Source: Diadophis punctatus similis
Lineage: Eukaryota > Chordata > Lepidosauria > Squamata > Dipsadidae
DNA: 64,000 bases
Assembly: GCA_023053685.1 (NCBI GenBank)
Contig: JALIGW010000002.1
Location: 241,508,677-241,572,676 of the forward strand
Direction: 5' to 3'
Under the pieces are notes generated by a model. The model did no database searches, had not been told where the DNA came from, and worked only from the letters and a program-made list of their open reading frames with translations. Both the position numbers and the translations under genes were made by a program. This document shows, piece after piece, positions 57,617 to 64,000 of this stretch. The first letter of the stretch is position 1, and every line of letters begins with the position of its first letter.

Positions 57617-59478
57617 TTTCTCCCCCACAGACGCCCCTATTGGGGGGCGTCTGAAGCACTTTGCTGATTGTTGGGAAACGACAACACATGATTCTTGGGT
57701 CCTCAACACAATTCAATATGGTTTGTCTTTGGAATTTCTCTCCCTCCCCCCTGGGGCCTTTATCCGGTGTCCCACGGCCAGGAATCCCGCTAAACGGGCT
57801 CTCATGGCCGAGGCGGTACAACACCTGCTAGATATTAAGGCCATTCAGCGGGTGCCCTCTGGTGAACTATTTCAGGGATTTTACTCCATCCTTTTCGTGG
57901 TACCCAAGGCTTCAGGGGGCTGGAGGGCAATTCTAGATCTCAAACGCCTAAACCATTATATAGTATATAAAAAATTCCGGATGCATTCCCTAAAATCTAT
58001 CCTAGCTAACATCCGGCCTGGAGACTTCATGGCTTCTCTAGATTTGACTGAGGCTTACCTGCACATTCCAATTGCACGTCAACACCGCAGGTACCTTAGA
58101 TTCTGCTACGCAGATCAGCGCTTCCAGTATAGGGCTCTCCCCTTTGGTCTCTCTTCCGCTCCCAGGGTTTTTACGAAGGTCTTATCCGTCTTGGCGGGTC
58201 ACCTTCAGGCTCTCCCAATCAAGGTCCAATGTTATCTGGACGACATCTTAGTGCATGCTTCCTCCGAAGCGGTGGCACAGCAACACCTTCACACTGTTAC
58301 CCAGGTTTTAACTGACCATGGGTTCTCCATTAATCTCACTAAAAGTCAATTGTCCCCATCAACGTCCATTCTCCACTTGGGTTCCGTTATTGACTCCTCA
58401 GCAGGCAGAGTATTCATATCCCGGGAACGACAGGATAGCCTTAGGGGTTTGGCTGCTCAGGTTCAGGGAGCGGTGTCCTCCCCCCTCCTCACCTTATCTT
58501 CTCTTTTGGGCAAAATGGTTTCCTGCATCTCTATTGTACCATGGGCAAGGTTGCACGCCCGGGAATTGCAGTGGTTCCTTCTCCCCTTTCAGAAGGCGCA
58601 CCTCGGATCATCCCTTCGCAAGGTCCGCTTGCCTCCCTCGGTCCGCCGATCCCTCACCTGGTGGCGATCTCCCGCTCTCACCAAAGGTAACCTGTTCTTC
58701 CCGCAGCCTCAAATCACAGTGACAACAGACGCCAGTCTGGCAGGATGGGGCGCACATTGCGAGGGCGCCACAGCACAAGGTCGCTGGACAGCAGCACAAG
58801 CCAGGTTCTCCAATAAATTGGCTCGAGCTGCACGCCGCCTTCCTCGCACTGAAACATTTCCATCGTATGATAGCGGGATCCAACGTCCTCCTTTTAACGG
58901 ACAACATCACCACCAAGGCGCATGTCAACCGCCAGGGAGGAACCCGTTCACGGACCCTGATGGACGAGGCGAGGAAGATCGGCCTCTGGGCGGAACGTCA
59001 CCTCTTGTCCCTGACATCGGAGCATATTTCTGGAACAGCCAATGTACAGGCAGACTGGTTGAGTCGATCAACGGTGGACCAGGCTGAGTGGCGCCTGGAC
59101 CCGTCAGTGTTCCAGTCCATCGTGGAGTGATTCGGCACCCCCCTTGTGGACCTCTTCGCGACCCCGGAGAACTCTCACCTACGGAGATTCTACACCAGAT
59201 ACCAGATGCAAGGGTCGGAGGGGACCAACGCCCTGATTTGTCGGTGGCCCAGGGGCCTTCTCTATGCCTTTCCTCCCCTTCCCATCCTGCCGCTGGTCCT
59301 CCGGAAGCTGATCCAGGAGGGAGCGGAGCTAATCCTAATTGCTCCGTATTGGCCGCGACAGCCCTGGTTTGCCGAACTCATGGATCTCTCCATGATGAAC
59401 CACTGGACACTGCCTCCCATACCGACCCTCTCAGCCAAGGGACGCTCTTCCACCCGGACCCCAGGTGGTGCCAACTGA
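57576..59478 (+). pseudogene. DIRS ORF2: RT, RNase H and methyltransferase-like domain, with a frameshift and a stop
   Basis: RT motifs: VPKASGGWRAILDLKRLN, FMASLDLTEAYLHIPI, LPFGLSSAPRVF and the catalytic CYLDDILVHA (about residues 219-228). RNase H begins TTDASLAGWGAHCEG (383-397). Near 58795-58810 the frame moves by +1: the continuation NWLELHAAFLALKHFHR and LLLTDNITTKAHVNRQGG lies in the next frame. That frame has a TGA at 59128-59130, and then FGTPLVDLFATPENSHLRRF and GLLYAFPPLPILP with LILIAPYWPRQPWFAEL, the Dam-like methyltransferase region of DIRS elements. These two lesions disable the ORF. Confidence 0.92.
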
Positions 59479-60565
59479 CCGCCTGGTGCTTGAGCGGAGC
59501 GACCTGAGGCGTCAACTTTACGATCCAGATGTCATCTTCTACATCCAGGCCTCTCGCCGGCCATCCACTAACCGCATCTACTCGGCGACCTGGCAGGCCT
59601 TCTGCTCTTGGTGCTCATCTCAACGTATCTCCCCTCTCAACGTTCCCCTACCCATGGTTCTATGATTTCTGAAACGGGGTCTGGATAAAGGTCTCTCGTC
59701 CAACACCCTACGCCGTCAACTGGCGGCTTTGTCATCGGTCTTGTCATGCGGTCACTGGGACTCCTTGTCCCACATCCCGACCGTCCGTCGGTTCTTGAAG
59801 GGGGTCACCAACTGCCACCCTCCAGCGATACACAGGTACCCATCCTGGTACCTGCCTCGAGTGCTCCAATCGCTGACAGAACCTCCGTACGAGCCGTTGC
59901 GGGAAGCCTCCCTACGGCATCTCTCCCTCAAGGTCGCATTTCTCCTCGCCATCACTTCGGCTCGCAGGATTTCCGAGCTCGCGGCGCTCTCGGTCAGGGA
60001 CGACCTCTGCATATTTCATGCTGACAGAGTCGTTCTCCGTCTGGATCCGGCATTCATCCTGAAGGTCAACTCCCCGTTTCACCGTGCTCAGGAGCTCATC
60101 CTGCCATCCTTCTGCCCCTCTCCGTCCCACCCTTCTGAATGCATTTGGCACACCTTGGACGTCCGCCGGGCCCTGCGCATCTACATCAGCCACACACGTC
60201 CTTTCCGCCGGACAGAGGCGCTCCTGGTTACCTTCTTACCTCAATCAAAAGGTCTCAAGGCGTCGTCCGCAACGGTAGGCCGTTGGATCAGAGGGGCAAT
60301 TGCAAAGGCCTACGACATGGCATCCCTCCAGAGGCCCGCAGGCATCACGGCACACTCTACTAGGAGCGCTGCCACTTCAGCTGCATGGGCGACTCAGTGC
60401 CCACTGGAAGATCTCTGTAGGGCGGCGACCTGGGCCTCGCCTACTCCGTTTATCCGGCACTACAGGATCGACAAATACACTTCGGCGGACGCGGCCTTCG
60501 GACGAAGGGTGCTGCAAAGAGTTCTCAACCACAACGCACGATCATCTGGTCCCTCCCATGGGTAA
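59465..60565 (+). pseudogene. DIRS ORF3, tyrosine recombinase with one stop
   Basis: Frame 2 is open from about 59465 (SRRPSTNRIYSATWQAFCSW) apart from a TGA at 59663-59665. From the internal methionine at 59729 there are 278 residues. The catalytic set of tyrosine recombinases is visible: Arg in TSARRISEL (about 79-80), HSTR (209-212), Trp in AATWAS (235) and the nucleophile in FIRHYRI (Tyr 245). It would integrate the circular DNA intermediate without a target duplication. It overlaps the end of the methyltransferase-like frame. Confidence 0.93.
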
Positions 60566-60581
60566 TACTGCTTTGGTATGT

Positions 60582-60670
60582 CCCATCCTGACTGCTGGCT
60601 CCTCATAGGATGGAAAATGAGCGTTGACTTACCTGATACGCTCTTTCTCATCAGGAGGAGCCAGCAGTCA
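60582..60670 (+). repeat. DIRS internal complementary region
   Basis: The first part, CCCATCCTGACTGCTGGCTC to ATAGGATGG (60582-60613), is the exact complement of the left outer end. The second part, TGAGCGTTGACTTACCTGAT to CCAGCAGTCA (60618-60670), is the complement of the right outer end. It thus joins both ends, as needed for the DIRS circularisation model. Confidence 0.93.
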
Positions 60671-60914
60671 GCTCCCTCTCTGTTACTGTTCCGTTGTTTA
60701 GTTGCATCACCATGGGGAGGCGTACGTTTCGTCCATGTTGGACGTTGGTTCCAGGGGTCAGTGCCAGTTCCCCTGTTCTTAAGCACTGATATTTGTATAT
60801 TTCTATTCAAAAAAAAAAAAAGGAGCCGACACGGTCTTGAGGAGCATGGCCTTTATTTCGACACTAACGAACCAGTCTACAAACAGTTGGGATGATGCGT
60901 CCTTTGGAATTACG

Positions 60915-61079
60915 GTCTTCGCCACATCGAGTCGTCCCTTCGGATTCATCAAAACTGGGTCTCAGAGGGCGGATCCAGGGGTTTTAAAGAAAAAAAGGAC
61001 TGCTGGTAGGCGGAGACAACCCATCCTGACTGCTGGCTCCTCCTGATGAGAAAGAGCGTATCAGGTAAGTCAACGCTCA
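60915..61079 (+). repeat. DIRS right inverted terminal repeat
   Basis: From GTCTTCGCCACATCGAGTCG to CAGGTAAGTCAACGCTCA. The last stretch beyond CTGGCTCCTC is specific to this end and is copied in the internal complementary region. Confidence 0.93.
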
Positions 61080-61677
61080 CTCTCTTTTCAGGCTGGGTTC
61101 CTTAAAAACATTACAGACTATGGACCTCCCATTTCAGGGGACACTATCTCCAGCCAGGACAAGCTGAATCATAATTCCAAACATTATTTCACACTGAGAT
61201 GAGCAGGACCTCCATGTAGTCTTGATTCAATTTCATTGGATTCAATCCAATTCTGAATCAAGACAATTCCTCCCCCCCCCCTATTTGAACACAAGGAACA
61301 CATGAACTTAAGTCTATCAGCACCACATTCCCCAGCACTTGATGGCCTCTCTCATACGTTTTATGGAGATACACATTTCAGAAGGGACATAAAATGGCCA
61401 TGGTTTTTGTCCTAAAGAATAATCACTGAAAATCTCATTTTGGACATAGCTGAATCAGTTAAACAGTGCTCCATATTGTGGCATCAGAAATATATCTCTG
61501 TTGATAGAACTGAAGCCTCCCTATCTAAGAGGGAGATTATATAAAAAAATTGCTCCGCACATTCAATTCTCAGTGAAGGTTAACAACCATTTAGGCTAGG
61601 CTTAGTTTACTTGAAATGGGTCCTCCGGCTTTGTAAAAAAAAAAGAAAAAGAAAAGAGACACCAATATTTTCCTCAC
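61080..61677. other. V2R gene 3 intron 4, after the DIRS element
   Basis: No exon or element recognised. Confidence 0.5.
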
Positions 61678-61890
61678 CTTATTGAGCAAGTTTAGCCGTG
61701 ACAGAACATCTTGGTTGACCGTAAGTCTCTCTCTTTCAAAACTCCCCAGTTGCTCTTTGGTGGGATTCCCATCGGAGAGAAACATCCAGCTCACAATGTC
61801 TAGATCGGAAGATATAGCTCCATTTTCATCCAAGTACAATTTCAGCGGGGAAATGTTGCACAATTCATTCTTCTTCAGAAAGGGGTGGAA
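61678..61890 (-). pseudogene. V2R gene 3, exon 4 (end of ligand-binding domain)
   Basis: 213 bp, acceptor CCCATTCTAG and donor AAG followed by GTGAGG. Open frame with FHPFLKKNE, CNISPLKLYLDENGAISSDL, SDGNPTKEQLGSFERERL and VNQDVLSRLNLLNK. Same length as gene 2 exon 4; the two have diverged visibly in the middle (gene 3 has DIVSWMFLSDGN where gene 2 has KIRNKVFVPGN). Confidence 0.9.
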
Positions 61891-63169
61891 CTAGAATGGG
61901 AACATCCAGGAATTTTAAAATTAGAAACTATGGTTTCTTAACCAATGTGGTCTTTTCACATTTTCATCTTTCTGAGTTATCTCACTTGCAACTATTCTTA
62001 TTTGGCACAACAACTGTGGAGGAAAAGAGGAAACAGGCCAGAGCAGGTCCCAAATAAATGGAAAACACAAACAAACAAAGAGATTATTCTTAAATTCCTT
62101 AAAAACAACAGGGAGATTACCAGAAAGCATGGAATTGTCAAGAAGAAAGTTATCAGACTAATCTTCTCACAAGTAGATCAGATGGGTAGCAAGACCTCAT
62201 GATCTAATTCCTCTTTATTATATGACTATTTTGACAAAATCTCGAAAGTCTGAAGGAACAAACCAGAAAAGTTAGAGATAACTTTAGTGCACCAGCGTGC
62301 CTACCGTCCCTGTCCTAATGTTCCCGCTTATCAGTACCCATCTTATGTATATAAACAATGTTATATCTATGTATATTACCAACATGTACTTGACAAAAAT
62401 AAATAAATAAATAAAACAAATAATACTTTCTGAGATTCTTCCCCCTCTGATTATGTAGCTGTGGGCTCTTTTCTTCTCGTTTGATGTTTCTGGTTAGCAT
62501 TTCTTTCCAATGTCCCATCCCCCAATGTCAATCCAACATACATTATGCTTCCTAAATTGATTGTGGAAATGCTGGTGATATAACTTAAATCAGCAACAGT
62601 ACTAACAAAAGTACTTCCTGATATGAAGATTAGGAACCCCGTTAAATTAGGACTGGATGGTGTGATAATTAAGTGGCTAAAAACTGTCTTAAAATTGTAC
62701 TCAATTAATTTACAATGTTTCTCATAAAACTGGAGAGTTATTAATTTGATAGTAATGTCAATACACAGGAAAAAGCATCAGAGATACCAAATATGATATG
62801 GCTTTTTGAAAATGGTCTCAAAATAGTAGTTGATTGCAAACCCAATGTGAGTTAGTGGTGTGATGTTCATGGAAAGAAGGCAAATGAGTCCATAAGAATC
62901 TCAGGAGCTAACATCCTGATTTTAGATCAGGGAAGCTACTCTTAGCCTTGAGGAAAGACAATGTAGAAACATGCTAGTCCGTGGGAGATGCTGAAAATCT
63001 GGAGTCTGGGAGCACCTTTTCCATTTTACAAAATCTCCAGCTTTGGCAAGGGAGGGTACAGCACTCTTCCAAATAAATGAAAGGGGTTATACAGAAGCTA
63101 AGCATCTCTTCCTTAGCTCTAGGCTCAGTTCTAGGCTGCATAAACAGAGGTGATAGAATCAAGATCACA
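61891..63169. other. V2R gene 3 intron 3
   Basis: Mostly unassigned. The stretch 62285-62420 is the 3' end of the CR1/Jockey-type LINE family (GTGCCTACCGTCCCTGTCCT, ending GACAAAAATAAATAAATAA). The part 62110-62200 resembles 19550-19610 in gene 2. Confidence 0.55.
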
Positions 63170-63715
63170 TGATGTGTTAATACCACTTTATAATGCCTTG
63201 GTAAGGCCACACTTGGAATACTGCATTCAGTTTTGGTCGCCACAATGTAAAAAAAGATGTTGAGACTCTAGAAAGAGTACAGAGAAGAGCAACAAAGATG
63301 GTTAGGGGACTGGAGGCTAAAACATATGAAGAACGGTTGCAGGAACTGGGTATGTCTAGCTTAATGAAAAGAAGGACTAGGGGAGACATGATAGCAGTGT
63401 TCCAATATCTCAGGGGTTGCCACAACGAAGAGGGGGTCAAACTATTCTCCAAAGCACCTGAGGGTAGAATAAGGAGCAATGTGTGGAAACTAAACAAGGA
63501 GAGAAGCAACTTAGAACTAAGGATAAATTTCCTGACAGTTAGAACAATTAATCAGTGGAACAACTTGCCTCCAGAAGTTGTGAATGCTGCAACACTGGAA
63601 GTTTTTAAGAAGATGTTGGATAACCATTTGTCTGAAGTGGTGTAGGATTTCCTGTCTGACCTTGGGGTTAGACTAGAAGACCTCCAAGGTCCCTTCCAAC
63701 TCTGTTATTCTATTC
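63170..63715 (+). mobile_element. CR1 LINE 3' end with ATTCT tail
   Basis: Open for 115 codons: [60 protein letters not shown]. The 3' UTR ends CCTTCCAACTCTGTTATTCT then ATTCTATTC. Intact-looking but 5'-truncated. Confidence 0.92.
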
Positions 63716-64000
63716 TATTCCCTGTTATTCCAGAGTGTGGACATGGAAAAAATGAACCCAGTTATAAAAGAGGAGATTCTGACTTAATGAGAGGAAAACA
63801 TTGTAAAAGAAGGAAGAGTTTTAGAACTGAACCAGTAAACCAGAAAAGAGGAGGGGTCTTCTTTAAATTTATGAATATAAAATTCTATGACGCTAATCAC
63901 AAGCCCATAGATACAGGAATTAATGTCTTAACAAAAGTCATAGAAGTCACAGAATAACAGATTTAACAGAATAACGCTAACATTCTACAGACATTTATAG
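63716..64000. other. V2R gene 3 intron 3, just before exon 3
   Basis: From 63867 the sequence AAAATTCTATGACGCTAATC matches 25466 onwards, which in gene 2 is about 270 bp from the 3' edge of exon 3. Exon 3 of gene 3 should therefore start about 150 bp beyond the window. Confidence 0.6.

Larger units (their letters stand above)
54977..61079 (+). mobile_element. DIRS-type tyrosine-recombinase retrotransposon
   Basis: About 6.1 kb with inverted terminal repeats (54977-55125 and 60915-61079), no target duplication, and an internal complementary region (60582-60670). Order: gag-like ORF, RT/RNase H, methyltransferase-like domain, tyrosine recombinase. This is the DIRS1 layout known from Dictyostelium and many vertebrates. 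One frameshift and two stops are visible, so it is probably inactive but young. It lies in intron 4 of V2R gene 3. Confidence 0.95.

Overview
The window is vertebrate nuclear DNA, most likely from an advanced (caenophidian) snake. There are split genes with GT/AG introns, exons of vomeronasal type-2 receptors (V2R, family C GPCR), CR1 LINEs with ATTCT-type tails, BovB and L2 LINEs, a tRNA-derived squamate-type SINE, many hAT and mariner-like short elements, and large microsatellites. No bacterial, organellar or RNA gene was recognised. Species assignment is inference from the repeat mix.

Backbone: a V2R cluster, mainly on the minus strand. Gene 1 is represented by exons 2 and 1 (2630-3841); its exon 3 should lie roughly 180 bp left of the window. 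Gene 2 (13575-37074) shows all six coding exons but is a pseudogene: a 5.8 kb LTR retrotransposon sits inside exon 3 with a perfect 5-bp target duplication, and exon 5 lacks 2 bp. Gene 3 (47198-61890) shows exons 6, 5 and 4; exon 6 lacks 1 bp, and exon 3 should begin about 150 bp right of the window. A lone plus-strand exon 1 (10397-10614) and an inverted scrap of 7TM exon (about 16390-16545) are further remnants. Summing exon lengths from the intact exemplars (218+289+795+213+127+905) gives 849 codons including the stop, the usual V2R size.

Two retroelements stand out. (1) 25986-31789, minus strand: a very young Ty3/Gypsy chromovirus of Sushi type. Its 690-bp LTRs differ at only 3 sites. It has Gag with a CCHC knuckle, a protease-RT-RNaseH-integrase Pol, and a chromodomain whose ORF runs into the 3' LTR. 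Between gag and pol lies a correctly phased GGGAAAC slippery heptamer, the one used by the Sushi-derived gene PEG10. An 11-nt match between the predicted transcript 5' end (about 30 nt after a TATA box) and the site just inside the 5' LTR suggests self-priming. One in-frame TGA separates integrase from chromodomain. (2) 54977-61079, plus strand: a DIRS-type tyrosine-recombinase retrotransposon in intron 4 of gene 3. It has inverted terminal repeats, an internal complementary region joining copies of both outer ends, a gag-like ORF, RT/RNaseH, a methyltransferase-like domain and a tyrosine recombinase; a frameshift and two stops disable it.

The remaining DNA is nested repeats: hAT elements with 8-bp target duplications (including a 4.4 kb composite at 49581-53974), four mariner-like elements flanked by TA, LINEs inserted in LINEs, a Penelope-like remnant with a degenerate hammerhead-like motif, one well-bounded solo LTR and one possible solo LTR, and long TA, TC, ATA and AAAT tracts. 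The introns and 3' flanks of the V2R copies are paralogous, so insertions in one copy can be read against the empty site in another.
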